Shown here: one piece after another, positions 23,463 through 36,200 of the stretch | Position numbering within the stretch: position 1 is the first letter of the stretch | Layout: each line of letters begins with the position of its first letter | From: Gnetum montanum | Taxonomy: Eukaryota; Streptophyta; Gnetopsida; Gnetales; Gnetaceae | Reading direction: 5' to 3' | Assembly: GCA_015680685.1 (NCBI GenBank) | Contig: MNCI01004529.1 | Span: 231,241-295,240 of the forward strand | DNA: 64,000 bases | Translations under genes and position numbers: made by a program | The notes under the pieces: generated by a model | Database searches by the model: none | What the model was told of the DNA's origin: nothing | The model's input: the letters and a program-made list of their open reading frames with translations, nothing else

Positions 23463-24284
23463 ATGTGGATGAAAAGTATTTTAGTTGATTGTGTCAACAT
23501 ATTAGTGTCGACATAGCCTTTACTGCATCAACACATTAATGTTGAGGTAGTTTGCATGAATGCTTATATAAATGTGCATACTAATCACATTTATGACATC
23601 CTTTGGTTATTCTTTATGTAGACTCTTGCAGTTTTCTTCTACAAAAGTTAAAATTATTTCCTCTTCAAGTTCCCATAGTATGAATTTAGTAGATTGTACA
23701 GAGTTTTATTCGAGTGCATAATATACCTAGACACATTAGCGTGATGGCAATAAAATTAAGATTTATTCCATCCATTACAACACTTGGCTAATAGTTTAAT
23801 TTCATTTATTGTAATTTATCTTAACTATTCCTTTACTATACATGTAATTAGTTAACTATTTTGTTCCATCACAAGTACGGAAACATGCATGAATATAACT
23901 AACTTTGAGCATAAATGTATTAACTTTTGGTAATCCTAGCAACATAAACATATGTTTAGGATGTACATGACAAGTTGGGAATAAATGCTTCATGCCTAGT
24001 CTAGAGTAGGTTACTTTCTACACTTAGATAAATTAGTTTAAATACTTTAATATATTAATATATTAATATTTTTAATATTTTAACAATAAATCTCATCATG
24101 TATCTCAGTCACACTTAACCATATAACTTGAGCCAACACTAGTATGATTGGAAGAACAATGATTAATGATCTAACACTTGGCTATCTAAGAGACCAAGCT
24201 AGTCCTAAGTCTATGGAATTCAACCAAATCATGTATGAATGCTTGTAATTTATATGGTTGGACATAGGGTTACTTCACTACTTA
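23463..24284 (+). mobile_element. 5' LTR of a plus-strand gypsy element (LTR-5)
   Basis: The start is near TGTGGATGAA and the end is ACTACTTA, directly before a primer site. A TATA region GCTTATATAAATG is at about 23561. The words TTTAGGATGTACATGACAAG and CTATGGAATTCAACCAAATC match LTR-4 and the G1 LTR in inverse orientation, which fixes both family and strand. Confidence 0.75.
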
Positions 24285-24287
24285 TTA

Positions 24288-24306
24288 TTGGTGTAGTTGC
24301 TAATAA
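24288..24306 (+). other. Decayed primer binding site, tRNA-Asp type
   Basis: The sequence TTGGTGTAGTTGCTAATAA can be derived by C-to-T and G-to-A changes, with one other change, from TTGGCGCCGTTGCCGGGGA. The latter is the primer site known from plant Athila/Tat gypsy elements. The same position in G1 and G3 has independently decayed versions. Confidence 0.7.
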
Positions 24307-24424
24307 CTTGGTGCTAGTGCTTTAGATAGCTAGGATTATTTAAGAATCATTGTTAAAGCTTAATATAATTTATCATCTAATAATAATAATATTTTATTCT
24401 AAGGAACTCTTGCAAACTAAAAAA

Positions 24425-25805
24425 ATGTCTTCTTCTCAGAGGGCATATCTCCCATCTACCAATGATTCCACAAGAGCACATGACAGAACCATAAAGAATT
24501 GAAATGAGGTGCTGTAATAGATAAAAGTTGTCTAATAACATTTAGATTTATATTATTTAGCTACTACATTAATTCTTCACTAAGATGAAAAACTGTGATT
24601 GTAATGTCCCCATTTCTAAATGGTCTTGCTACATAATATAGATGGACCCTCTTCATAACAAGTGTTATCATTATCATAACAAGACTTGAAAGGGGAGCTG
24701 TAATTAAGACTCACAAAGGCATGTTGTAATAATGGACATGTACCTTGAGGTGACCTTTGAGGATTTTACCTAAGGTATTTATACTTGGGCATTAGAGGTT
24801 GTATTAGCATGGAGTTGCAAAGTTGGTAAAGGTGAGTAACGGGTGTTGGGTGAAGTAAGATAGGAAGAGGATTGGCCATCCCTTCTGGCTGGTTGTAAGC
24901 CTAATTGTGGTGGCAGTGCTAGATTGCCTCTAAGGGATAGATGTCGAAGGAAGAAAACCTCAAGGAACATTCTCAGAGCATGATCTAGATACACTATTTT
25001 GCATTAATAAAGCATTGTTTCCTCTTTTCTTATCCATTTTCCCCATTATTTCCTTTATGCATAATGTCAAATGTTACATATATTTGATGTTTGGTATATT
25101 ATCTTCATACGCATAATGTCTAATATAATGTATATTTAACATTTTCCATGACATCTAGGAATAGAATGCCACGTTTGGTATTGGAGCAAACCACGATCAA
25201 AGGGCTATTCAGAACCATGGGCCAACTACAACTTAATGATGAACCTAGGGAGAGTCATGAACCACCACTAGATACACCATGTATCCAAGTTGATCTATGT
25301 AAGCTAGAAGATAATTTCCATTTATTTTTAGGAAATCTACAAGAGACATGGATCCACCAAACAACAAGATGCCTTCGAGGATATAAGTGATAAGGAGATT
25401 TGATTAATTCAAGGTTCATTAATTGCAAGAGATGTTGGTAAGATAAAGATACACTAGGCTAGGTAACTCTTACCAATCTTATAGTGATGATAGAATGTTA
25501 ATTGATTAAGGTCATTATTAAGTTTCTTTCAAAAGGTTAGTAACCATGACTTGAGTTAATCTTGTCTTGTTGAAACTTATTATCCAAATCTCCAAACCCC
25601 TATATCTTGGCATTACTCTTCTCACCTAAGTCTTATGAATTAGCAAATTTAAGAGATTTATTCTAGTCACAAGATTGTCTCATTCCTACTCAACCAATAA
25701 ACCAATACTTGAGGGGTAATGTTGTGATGTCTTGCTTATTTTCAATACTTAGGACATAATCTTAATGCAAGAGGATAAGATTATATCATACTCAACAAAT
25801 CATAA
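24425..25805 (+). pseudogene. Gag N-terminal remnant of the LTR-5 element
   Basis: A leader of about 120 bp is followed by ATG and MSSSQRAYLPSTNDSTR. Gag in G1 and G3 also begins MS just after the leader. Beyond this, only an 80-codon open segment at 25148-25390 is seen, with no known motif. Two sites inside (TGTAATGTCCCC at 24608 and TGTTGTGATGTC after GAGGGGTAA at about 25722) look like LTR starts, so another small element may be nested here. The element is cut at 25806 by G2. Confidence 0.4.
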
Positions 25806-26112
25806 TGATGAGCAATGAGTAGTCCCTACGCCCAACCATAGGAATCACAAGCATTGCACTAGTGATCTGGTCAAACTCTATGGACTTTAGCTCTCTAAAT
25901 ACACGATAGCCAATGTAGTAACCTAAGGACATGATCATTATCTTCTTGGATTTACTTATGTCAGTGCAAGTGTATGGTTAAGTGTAAGCCAAGGCACATG
26001 ATTTTTATTAATTTTATATTTTATTTGATTTAATCTAAGCATGAAACAAAGTAATTAATTATGAATTAATCTAATTAACTATTTAATACCTTAATCTACT
26101 TCTTGACATAAG
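25806..26112 (-). mobile_element. G2 3' LTR, left piece
   Basis: The piece begins TGATGAGCAATGAGTAG and aligns with the left end of the G1 LTR at 41622 (GTCCCTACGCCCAACCATA against CCCTTATGTCTAACCATA, and GATCTGGTCAAACTC against GATCTGGTTGAATTC). It breaks off at CTTGACATAAG, where the G1 LTR continues CTTAACATAAGCATCTAG. The missing remainder lies at 37288-37789, beyond G3. Together the two pieces make an LTR of about 800 bp. Confidence 0.88.
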
Positions 26113-26999
26113 TGATAAGATCAATTTTTGATAGCTATGATATTGTGTATCCAATGTTGGAGGTACGATATTGCATACCTGATATTGGAGCCTAAGCTAT
26201 GACATTAGATATTTGATATTGTGAGACATGTGCTTGCCTATAAATATGACACTTAGGTGCATGGTCCAAGACACAATTTTATTAACCCTTATCGAAATTC
26301 TTTCAATTTTTTTCCATGAATTTATACTTAGGAATTAGAAGTATAAATGCCCATAGTGTAGTGTGAACTAGTGAATGACATCTTTATTTGAGCATTTTGT
26401 ATTTGGACACAAGTGTGATCAGAAATAAAGATCGAGCTATTTCCCACTATTGCAGCATTCTCCTAGTTTTACTACTTTACTTAGAATAATGTTTACTATT
26501 TTATTAGTTAATGATTTACTTTTCCATGTACTTACTTTTATTGTTGTTAAGCAGAATGAGTATGATTAATCTTGCGCACATAAGTATAACTGCTTGGTAA
26601 CCTAGTAGTGCTATCGCTTAGTTTGCCCAGTAGTGAAGTACTTGGTAATTCCAGTAGTGATTACGTGAAGCCCAAGGTGTGTATGGAAGGTCAAGATTGG
26701 ATATTCATTACCATAGGATAGAATAGGTTTGTTTATTATTTTCATTAGACTTAGAAACTCTTTCTACTTTACCATGTTTACTAGGAGTAAGATGGCCCAT
26801 ATAACATTAGCGATCATATACCTCACAGTGAGTTAAACCATACCTTTAGATTTCAATATCTCACATGGGTAGATAACAATCTCAAAATTTAACCAATTAA
26901 TAGCATAATCACATTGCCTCATATATGGATTATGATTTGGTCACATGTGAACACCTATGACTTGTATGGTTGGATGTTGGATTGCTCCACCACTCATCA
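26113..26999 (+). repeat. G3 5' LTR
   Basis: 887 bp, TGATAAG to CTCATCA. The U3 has repeated GATATTG words, a TATA box CCTATAAATATG (26238-26249) and a polyadenylation signal AATAAAGATCGAGC (about 26424). The U5 has CTTGGTAACCTAGTAGTG modules. By eye it is roughly 85% identical to the 3' LTR, with mostly transitions, which implies an old insertion. Confidence 0.92.
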
Positions 27000-27084
27000 T
27001 TGCTACTATTACTGGGGACTTGTCAATGTATGCTGAGTAATTGATTATACAAAGTTCGTTGTGTACTAAGCACATTTAAAAAAA

Positions 27085-29480
27085 ATGTCTGAAACCATAA
27101 CATGGCTTTAAACAAGAATACAACTTCACTTGCCAAGGAACTTCAAAGAAGTAATGATAGAATTGACAAAGAAGAAGATTGGAGTATGCTGATGCAAATA
27201 AGGATCTCAAATGCTTATCATGATCCGTACTATCCCAATTTTATATTCATCTTTCATTAAGACAGATAACTTAGGTAGAGAGATCTTCAAGGAAACATTG
27301 TTCTACCACCAAAGTGTTCAACACCCATTATGCTCCAAATTGCTCTCAAGGGGATAAAACTAAGTGAAGCACTTAGATGGTATCATGAAACCAAATACAT
27401 GACTCAACCATATGAACCCATTGATGAGTAGTTAAGGAAAGACCATGCCATGGAAACAAGACATGAACAAGACAATGGAAAGATAGTCAACTCTTCTATT
27501 ATCTTGGAGGAGCTTGATGGAGATGTGTTCATTACTGAACAACTCCATCAAAATCATGAGTTTTAGTCACAAACATATATCATTCGACTGGAGGAACTTG
27601 TTAAGAATAAATCACATTCCAAATTAGTAAAGACATTTAGGTAGAAGGAAAAATATTCAAGGTACAAGCAAGACTTAATGACAAGAGCTCCTACTAGATC
27701 TCATAGAGAAGAACATCAAAGTCATCATAGGAGGACAAGTTGGCACTGTTCTCCTACTACCTCATCTGCATCCTCAAATTTATTAGAAGACTCTAATAGA
27801 AGGAGGCAAAGGTACAGAGACCATGACAAAGAAGAGAGGAGAACTCATGATTGTCATGACCATTATTCAAGACATTCTGATTTGAAAGATGAAGAGTAAG
27901 AACAACATAGACGTAAGGATCATAGAAATCATGAAAGAAATGAACACAGAAGAGGCCACTACTATAATCAAGCACATGAACCTAATCGAGATGATGAATC
28001 CTTGATGGCAACTTGTAGCATATTTAACATACAGGAAGCTATCCATATTCCAACCAAACATATGAGGGATAGCTATATCAAATAGCTCAATATGAATAAC
28101 ATGCTAAGGTTTGAAGGTGGTTATAATGCTAATTCGCAACACCACCTCCAAGCTTTCCATGATGCATATGCCCTACAAAACATTGAAAGTAATTGGTAGA
28201 AGTTAAAGTTGTTCTCAAGAACACTTGTGAAAGAGGTAGAGAGCTGGTATCTATCACTTGAACCTAAATCAATTAGAAGGTGGAGTACTATGCTAGAAAT
28301 CTTCAATGATAAGTATCAAACCTACTCATGGGTGTCTAACTTAAGAAAAAAAATCCAAGGATGGAAACGAGGAACTCATGAAACCATTGATGCAACAATG
28401 GGAAAATACTACTCACTATTGCATAGATGCCTAGGCCATAGATTCTCATAGAAGGAACAACTAAGGCATATTGTAGATGGGTTGTGAAACAAGACCAAAG
28501 AAACACTTGGGATTTATGCCTAAGGAAGATTATCTAAAATGACTGACCATCACATCTAAAGATTAATTGATCAAGTGATGAAGGAAGAAGATGAATTAAG
28601 AAAGAGAGAATTAGTTGAGGAGTACAATAGAGATCCATCCATTAGGAAAAGAGATACAAGGGTTTGTGATATCTAAGAAGAAGAAACATTGGAATAGAAA
28701 ATCCAAAAGAAGGCTCTACCAATTTAGAAAATTGTAATTGATATTGCAACAAAGGTAGAAAAAATGTGGGAGTTAGTAGATGAAAAATTTGCAACTACAT
28801 TGAAGATTGTGAAGGAAAGAACAGAGAAAGCCTTTGGAAAAGGAAAAGATAAGAAAAAGAAGAAAGAGCTTGGACGAAGGGGTAAAGTGGCTATAGTGGT
28901 AGAGTGTTCAAACACCAGATCCACCAGTGAGGAAGGATCTACTATGTGTCAATACAAACATCCCAAGGGATGTCACCTAGTAATGGCACATTTATAGGAA
29001 GTAGTGGCATACATACTTAATCCTAAATTTGTCAAAAAAAAAAAATGGCCAGAAGGTTACCTTATCCCCGAGGTAGGTATAGGTAGAACTTCCAACCAAC
29101 ATACTATCCCAATGGAGTTGTACCATAGCCATAAGAATAGAACCATTAGCAGTGGCAACAACCCCAATTGTGGGCCATGCCACCACCTTGCCAACAATAT
29201 CCATATAGGATATGGATTCTACATCCAACATCCATTCTCACCAATAAATGCAGTTGTTCAATCTCCATAGTACTACTCACATGAATACCACAGACCAACA
29301 TTGCCAAGGCTAGATTCCAACTCATACATGCATCCACAAGTAGTTGGTTCATTTAGTCAAACTTCTAGTCCTTTACCCACAGTGCCACCACATGTCATGT
29401 AGAGAGAATTTCCATCATAGTCTTAGCAGGAGAGGGTTACAAGGGTAGTGAATATACAAATGGAGGATCCTATTGGCAAT
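27085..29480 (+). pseudogene. G3 gag
   Basis: Gag forms the virus-like particle that packages element RNA in the cytoplasm. ATG at 27085 opens MSETITW after the leader. A hydrophilic Arg/His/Ser-rich linker (27678-27899, RSHREEHQSHHRR, RRRQRYRDHDKEERR) is followed by the retrotransposon gag core at about 28120-28500. That core reads AxxWY-x-LEPKSIRRW-x-x-M-x-E-x-F-N-D-K-Y, then HETIDATMGKYY...LLHRCLGH...LRHIVDGL. A Lys-rich tail follows (KGKDKKKKKELGRR). No clear CCHC zinc knuckle remains. Many stops and frame changes make it a pseudogene. G1 gag has the same order of parts. Confidence 0.75.
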
Positions 29481-29689
29481 ATTATGGGTAAAAGAAAGTC
29501 CTTTCTTTAGGACAAGTTGACAAAGAGCTAGTAGAGTTAGAAAGTTACTAAACTATGTTCCTCTTGTAAACGCTACGCTTCCCCAACAATTATCTCATAT
29601 TTTAAAGATTTTCATAGTCACAAAAGTAGTGTTAGACTAGATAAAGGTAGGGCTACTTCCTAAGAAATGAATTAATCTAGGAATTCCCT

Positions 29690-30100
29690 TGATTTATCTA
29701 TAAGTAGCTAGAAACACACAATGCAAAGCTCTACTAGACTTAGGTTCCAAAGTAAATTTGATCTCTTAAGAAACATACAAATCATGGAACCTACCACCAT
29801 TGAGAAAGTGCAACATCAAGTTAGATCTAGCAAATCAGTGTGTCATCATTTCTTTGGGACAAATTGAAGATGTGATGACCACTATCAATGGGTTTTCTTA
29901 TTTAGCAGACTTTTTGGTAATTGATGTAAAAAATGATGATAGGGAATTTTTGATCATTATGGGGAGAGCATGGCTTAGCACAATAGATGCTAAGTTAATC
30001 ATGAGAGATTTATTTGTTAAAATCTCTATGGAAGACATGCATGGAGCCATACACATGTAGTAGGTTCCATGCAATATTACGAAAAGCAAAGGGTGTAGTT
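29690..30100 (+). pseudogene. G3 retroviral-type aspartic protease
   Basis: The domain reads CKALLDLGSKVNLIS (about 29731), equivalent to the D-(S/T)-G active-site loop with L in place of S/T. Its open part, 29800-30060, includes CNIKLDLANQCVIISLGQIE, VDFLVIDV-like sequence and IIMGRAWLSTIDA, the conserved I-x-G-R-x-(W/F)-L block near the protease C-terminus. G1 has the same domain (SSWLSIVDAQ). It ends at the solo LTR insertion. Confidence 0.75.
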
Positions 30101-30153
30101 ATGGATTGACACTTTAGAATGTGAACATAGTTATTACACTAGTCCACAACAAG

Positions 30154-30983
30154 TGATGAGACACAATATCGCATGGGCCGCGATATCGCGTTGTCCCCTG
30201 CGATATCGCGTACGCGATATCACGATGCGCTGTCATATCTATAAATAAGAGGCAGCTCTCCCTTGTTTCCTCATCCTAGTCTAGAAGTAGGGAAACTCTG
30301 GTAGACTGATCACTCCAGAGATAGAATATTTTCCATGTGCCTGCAGTAGGAGTCCTAAAGTGAATGGATCTTTATTNNNNNNNNNNNNNNNNNNNNNNNN
30401 NNNNNNNNNNNNNNNNNNNNNNNNNNNNNNNNNNNNNNNNNNNNNNNNNNNNNNNNNNNNNNNNNNNNNNNNNNNNNNNNNNNNNNNNNNNNNNNNNNNN
30501 NNNNNNNNNNNNNNNNNNNNNNNNNNNNNNNNNNNNNNNNNNNNNNNNNNNNNNNNNNNNNNNNNNNNNNNNNNNNNNNNNNNNNNNNNNNNNNNNNNNN
30601 NNNNNNNNNNNNNNNNNNNNNNNNNNNNNNNNNNNNNNNNNNNNNCGGTTGCATCGGTTCAGGGTGTGTACGGTAAGTGGGAATGGATGCTAACGCTAGG
30701 TAATTTAGACTTAGTTCATTAGTTAGAGTTAGTAATTAGTTTCTCAACCCTTCACCTTGTTAGCATAGTAGACATAAAACATAAAAGACTATAAAAATCA
30801 TATACCTCGAACTTACTTAACCATACACCGTGACAACTACAAGTAAGTCTGGGAAGACAATGAATGATTAACCCTAAGTGTTCCATGGGGCGTGTAGGCA
30901 CTTAGTCTGTGGAGTTCGATTGGATCACTCGTGCTATGCTCGTATTCGTATGGTTGAGTGTAGGGGTATCTCTCCACTCATCA
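30154..30983 (+). mobile_element. Solo LTR (LTR-2) inside G3, with assembly gap
   Basis: The element starts TGATGAGACAC and ends CTCCACTCATCA. It has a CG palindrome at 30202-30221, a TATA box CTATAAATAAGAGGC (about 30239-30253), and past the gap TGTGTACGG words that match LTR-1 in inverse orientation. Flanks are ACAAG (30149-30153) and AAAAG (30984-30988), an almost perfect 5-bp target-site duplication. No primer site or polypurine tract adjoins it, so I call it a solo LTR made by LTR-LTR recombination. Confidence 0.75.
30377..30645. other. Assembly gap of 269 N
   Basis: The run of N lies in the R/U5 part of the solo LTR, exactly where its relative LTR-1 has minisatellite units. A collapsed repeat is the likely cause, so the true length is unknown. 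A single N also occurs at 33152. Confidence 0.98.
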
Positions 30984-31369
30984 AAAAGTGTGCAAAAGAG
31001 AAAGCATAAGCCACAAAACCAACAGACACCTAGTGGCTAACAACTGAGAACATTAAACTGTTCAAAATATTCATAGTAACAATTTGATTCACTTATTAAT
31101 TTCCATTCTAAGAAGATGACTCCAACTAAAAATCCAAAAATGAAACTATTAAATCATAATCATACATCAATAGGAAAAGAAAACAAGGACTGTGATGATC
31201 AAGATTTCATTACCATTAGGATTACCTAGGATGATAACTAAAAAGTTAAATCACTAAAGATGGTAAGTGAACCACCTAGAGTGTATGATCTAGGAGATCT
31301 ATGGAGCATCCTCTAAATACTCACCCATGAGTTTATTCATGGAGGAGATGCCTTAATTCTGGAATTAAT

Positions 31370-31615
31370 AAGTGTTTTTTTTTCATTTTTTGTCTTACAA
31401 TTCTTTTTGATTTCTAATTTCTTAATATACATTTTCACATTCTTTGATACAATTTTCCCATCCTTTTATACTTTTAGCATTCTTTGATATTTTTTCATTC
31501 TTTTATACTTTTTCATTTCTTAATATTTTGATATTCTTTTACATTTTTCATTCTTTTCATCTTTTTCCAATTCTTACTATTTTCTTTGTATTTTTTTTTC
31601 ATAAATTTTGATTAC
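31370..31615 (+). repeat. T-rich simple-sequence array downstream of the pol position in G3
   Basis: About 245 bp built of variants of TTTTCATTCTTTTATACTT. G1 has the corresponding A-rich (antisense) tract at about 47540-47720 and G2 at about 55920-56040. In all three it lies just after the integrase position, so it is an ancestral part of the family. Confidence 0.7.
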
Positions 31616-31994
31616 TAATAAAACACACTGTGAATAAGGAAATATGTAGTCCAGGAAAGTAAAGATTTCTCTATGTTTTCAAGTCATAAGGGATTAATTA
31701 TTTGAATAGTGAGTCCACACCACCCATCCATCCATCCCATTAATAAGAGGTTCTTACCATGGCGATAATGATATTGTTCTCATCACACAACTAAGAATAA
31801 ACTTGTGATCATTATGCCTAGTTTGATAAGTGAAGAGCCAAGTGGGAATGTAAAGGGTGTGACATAATGGGGATTTTTGGACTTTCTTGGATTACTTCTA
31901 TTAGTTCTATCATGTTTTCTAGGTTGTATTATATCCTTTAGATCTAATGAAAAGTGGGAGTAAGATAAAATAAGTGCTACATTGCCGTGTCAGT

Positions 31995-32122
31995 GGAAAG
32001 ACATGTTACCCATGCTTGAAGGTAGTCCTTTGGTAAGGTTGACACAGATAAAAATAAAAGTCATGCAAAAGAATAATGTATTTGGGATTCCACTAGAAAG
32101 ACATGTTACCCATGCCTAAAGG
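31995..32122 (+). repeat. Duplicated conserved spacer block in G3
   Basis: AAAGACATGTTACCCATGC occurs at about 31998 and 32097, 99 bp apart. Single antisense copies of the same block occur in G1 at 46951-46980 and, changed, in G2 at 55391-55417. It is the best-conserved part of the otherwise non-coding spacer. Confidence 0.75.
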
Positions 32123-32916
32123 TAGGTAGCTTCTCAAAAATTGAAAAAAAGAGAGTATGTCATGAATAAACTCCCTTGGAAAATATGCCAAGTGACAATA
32201 CTCCTAGCAACATTGGTAGTCTTATGGTTGTAATTCCAAGAGATGAGCCAATGCGATGTCCCTGAAATGTGGTTTGGACTTGGTTTGAATCTTGAAGAAA
32301 AAGGCTAATGATCACTTTAATTATTAATACAACATAATAATTCATTATGTCTATGGTAAGATGCCTCATGTCTCGATTTCTATAATCCCTTATAAGTTCA
32401 TCTCATCTCATTGTATGAATAATCATAACTTGTGGTTTTGTGTAACATAGAGTCATTTCCTAATTTGGTGGTACTAACATGTGTTTTTTGATAAATAGGC
32501 ATGCATAACATTCAACTCCTTGAGTGCCTAAGAACACTTTCAAATGTTTTTATACAAGGGAATTAAGGGCTGGAGCCTACTTTGGGGAGGACCCACTTGT
32601 ATAATTGTTGTATCTTATACTTGCTAAGCGATTCCATGTCATCTTGAACCTTCCAAGGCCAATAAATGTTATTCAGAACTTTCCTTTACATCACATAACT
32701 TCATTTGATACCAAAGAATATATTACCCATCTCATTCATCTCATCAAAAATTCATATAACTTGAGATTCCTTCTTTACATACTATCAGTGCCAAAGTTAT
32801 AAAGAAATATGCATCATCCATCATTCAAGATCTTATGAATATACTTTAAACCTTTCAAATATTTAGAAGGATTCACTTTTCATTTATAGAACTCATTGAA
32901 AAATGTAGAAATTCAG

Positions 32917-32985
32917 CCTTTGATATTGGATACCCAATGTCAAATCCCCAATATTGGATAAAAAAAATCTATATATAGGTGAACA
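32917..32985 (+). promoter_or_regulatory. Candidate internal promoter upstream of the G3 extra ORF
   Basis: TTTGATATTGGATACCCAA and CCCAATATTGGATA are followed by CTATATATAGG (32969-32979). The G3 LTR U3 has GATATTGTGTATCCAATG and GATATTGGAGCC before its own TATA. The sharing of words and layout is direct. Promoter function is inference. Confidence 0.5.
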
Positions 32986-33459
32986 ATTAACTAAATTTTT
33001 AATTTTTCATGTTTCATTCAAAGGAGATTTTTTCCCCAATTTTCTTCTCTAATTTGAGCTCTGACATCCTAGCTTTCTGAAGCCATAACTTACACATTAT
33101 CACTTTGATTTTTGTGATTTTCAAATCTATTTGATCCTAGAGTGCTCATCGNGTGCTAGAGGAGGAGAGTGAGGATGATGCTAGTAAAGAAAATTTGAGT
33201 CATTTTTTTTGAAATTACTAATGCCCAAAAGATATTACAAGGGTAATTTTATTCATATTAAGGCTAAAAAAATTGAATAAGACTCCTAATCAATCAGACC
33301 AATCATCTTAGGGCATATAAATGGATTAAAAGGGTTACTTTTGAAAATTTGCTAACTCTACAATCATAATAAACTAAGAATCTAGTGTAACTAAGGGTAC
33401 AAGTAAGGTATAGAACCATAAGAATTTGTGCAAACCCTTAGTAACTCCAAATCCTTAGT

Positions 33460-36200
33460 TAATTGTAAATGGTCCCAAATAGAGGAGCACAAGATGGACC
33501 CTGACAACTTGCAAGCAAAAGACCAAGAGGCCAAGGTAGAGGTTGAATAGGAGAATAAGACCTAGAACATGCGAAGCAAGAAGATCAATCCTTCAGCATT
33601 CATCAGGAAACTCTTGTTACTAGACAGTTAGTCCAAGGAGAGGTAGAAGAACCACAAGTACAAGGAAAATGCCTAATGTTCTCACAAGATGACCTCCAAG
33701 CTATCTAAGGAAAGTCAATCATGACCACAGTCATTGTGGAGATGAACATTGACCCATTCATAAAGTTTGTTATGGAAGCTGTAAGGATGCAACTTCAAAC
33801 GTCACCACTATGACCCACACTTTCAAACAATGGTGAATGGTACCTTGGGGAAACTTATCAATTCTGGCATAATAAGAAGAAGGCACCACTTTCAACATCA
33901 AAGGAGTCTCCATCTCATACTCAATCAAGGTGATAGCTATAGCTATAAACATACCCAATGAAAGGGAAAAAGTAGCACATCTGTCCATCAGATCAGATAT
34001 AGAAACTAGAAAATTGTGGCTGAAATGGGCATATGATAAGGAAGAAAAGGGTACAATGAGTTAACTCTAGAGGAAAGAATTTATTTCAAAATTGGCACAT
34101 ATGACTTGTTCCCGATAAAAGGATTAAATAGATTGCCTACTTATGTGGCCAGAGGAAGTGCAATCCTAATGGGAAAATATAATGCTAATCTTACACAACT
34201 CTATTTCATTAAGATCTAGAGATGGTTCAAAGAAAAGAAGGTAGGGAAGTTAACACTCCCATTTTCTTGCCTAATTAGGAAGTTGTGCAAGTGAGTTGGA
34301 ATCCTGAGGTACACCAATGACATTCCCAGAAAGGCTCATAACACCTTGTATGTTGAAGTCCTCAAGTTAGCACCACTTAGGAAAGACCAGGGTGAGGAAC
34401 AAAATGATGCTAGAAAAAGCACAAAAATCATTAAACAACAATAGCAAGAGAAACCCAGTGGCTAGTAGTAAGTTCCACCATCGCCTCCGTAAGGCTATAG
34501 GCCATTAACGAGTCATCTACAATAGATTGTAGAGACTATCAGTTGTGGAACAAGGGAGGAGGCCAACCTCTATAGAGTTATCAATAGTGCCATCTAGCCC
34601 ATAGTTTGCATAGATTTAGTAAGTAGAGAAATATCACTGCAGTTAAGAGGAGAGGCCCAATGGTCACAATAGATCTCTAGGAATGCTCCATCATTCCAAG
34701 TGATGCTAGAGAATAGAGAAGGAGCCCTAGTTATGGTAATGCAGCACTAGGATGTAGCAAGAGTAGTAGAGGTGATCATAGATCACATTAAAGAATCCCT
34801 TAATGTATCTGTTATGTCACTAGTGGATTTAACTAGAGTTAGGGACATTCACATGCTAGCTAAAACCTTAATGACTCCTGCAGATCATGAAGTGCTAGAT
34901 TGACTACTATAGACTAGACAGGTGATGAGACCACTTTTCAACATCCCAAGTGATGTCATTGCAGTGCACTCAGAGTTGATTACCATAAAGGGTAAGTTGG
35001 TCATGGTAGAGACTAGGGTAGAGCATGTAAAAATTGAACTTTGGAAACTATAAGAAGAGCTTAACATCCTAAGAACTAAACATAGAGATCCCATTAAATT
35101 CATTACACCTAACTAGTTAGAGAAATTTAAAATAGAAAAAATGAATCGCCTAATTGAGCAAAATAAGTAAATGGAGAATAAGAAGGAGAAAGTAGTGTGG
35201 AATGCCTCAATAGCTGAAGCCAAAATGTATGGACATGCTAATGCAGTCACTATAGCATAAGAAGAGAACAAATAGCTCACTATAGATAATATGTGGTTGA
35301 CCACTGTGGAGAAAGAGAACAATATCCTAGAGGAAAACATCCACTAGTTAAAAGAACAACTGGTGAGGATCAACTAGGATAGGAGCTGGCTCACACAAGA
35401 AAACAGAACCCTCTCAATGGAGGACATACACGCTATCCACCAGAACTTAGCTGTTGATATAAGCACATGGTAGAATAAGCTAAAGAAACATAAAAGACTC
35501 AAAGAACACTTTCATGACTAGGTGGGAATGCATAAGCAAATCAATGAAAATGAGATCCAAATGATGAAGGCTAGAATCAATTCCATTTCAACATAAAATC
35601 CTGACTGGAAGCTCATCTTGGATAGTTATGCCCATGTCCACCAAATGGAAATTAAGACTAAAGACTTGCAGATAGAGGATCTAAAAGAATACATGGGTCT
35701 AACTAACTTTTGTTATGCTAACTTGACCATGTCAATAGTAGGTAGGCCTAGAAATGAACTCGAACAGTAAGTAGTAGCCATGTATGCATTGTATAAAAAG
35801 AAGTTTGCAGATTAGAAAGATGCTTTATAGAAAATTCAGGTGAAAAACTTTGAACTAGAAGTAGTTAAGGTTGGCTACTAGGGGTAGAAAGACATTGTAG
35901 CGAACTTGGCTAAAAGATTATTAGATTATCATGAACTACAAGCAAAGGTTAGAGCTTTTGAATAAGAAAGAAGATAGTTTGTAGCATGGTATGTTAAAGC
36001 CAATTAGATGTTTCTATAGCTGCCATGTCCATGGGATGTACTAGCTCCATCACAATTTGCATAACAAGCATGAACAATATAAGATCCAAGAACAAGGGAG
36101 GAAAATCATTAAGTGCTGCTTAACAGATACAAATTCTAGAAGTTTGACAACAAAGGGAAGCAACTAATGGAAGAGCCACCACCACTAGGCACTACATAGG
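33460..36200 (+). pseudogene. G3 extra 3' ORF (EWYxGET family)
   Basis: This is a long broken plus frame between the spacer and the polypurine tract, in the same sense as gag. It has MDPDNLQAKDQEAK-like sequence at the front. The block E-W-Y-L-G-E-T-Y-Q-F-W-H-N is at about 33835-33873, with an I-x-x-Y-T-N-D-I-P-x-K-A-like block at about 34305-34340. A long charged, heptad-rich second half follows (about 34700-36000). G1 and G2 have the same order of parts. Athila/Tat elements are known to carry extra ORFs after integrase, some called env-like, but I see no signal peptide or convincing membrane segment. The first half has a faint resemblance to plant transposon accessory proteins. Function unknown. 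Confidence 0.6.

Noticed and set aside
24608-25760. Possible extra LTR pair (TGTAATGTCCCC and GAGGGGTAA then TGTTGTGATGTC)
   Set aside because: The two starts do not align well beyond a few words, and no ends or target duplications were found. Mentioned only as a possibility.
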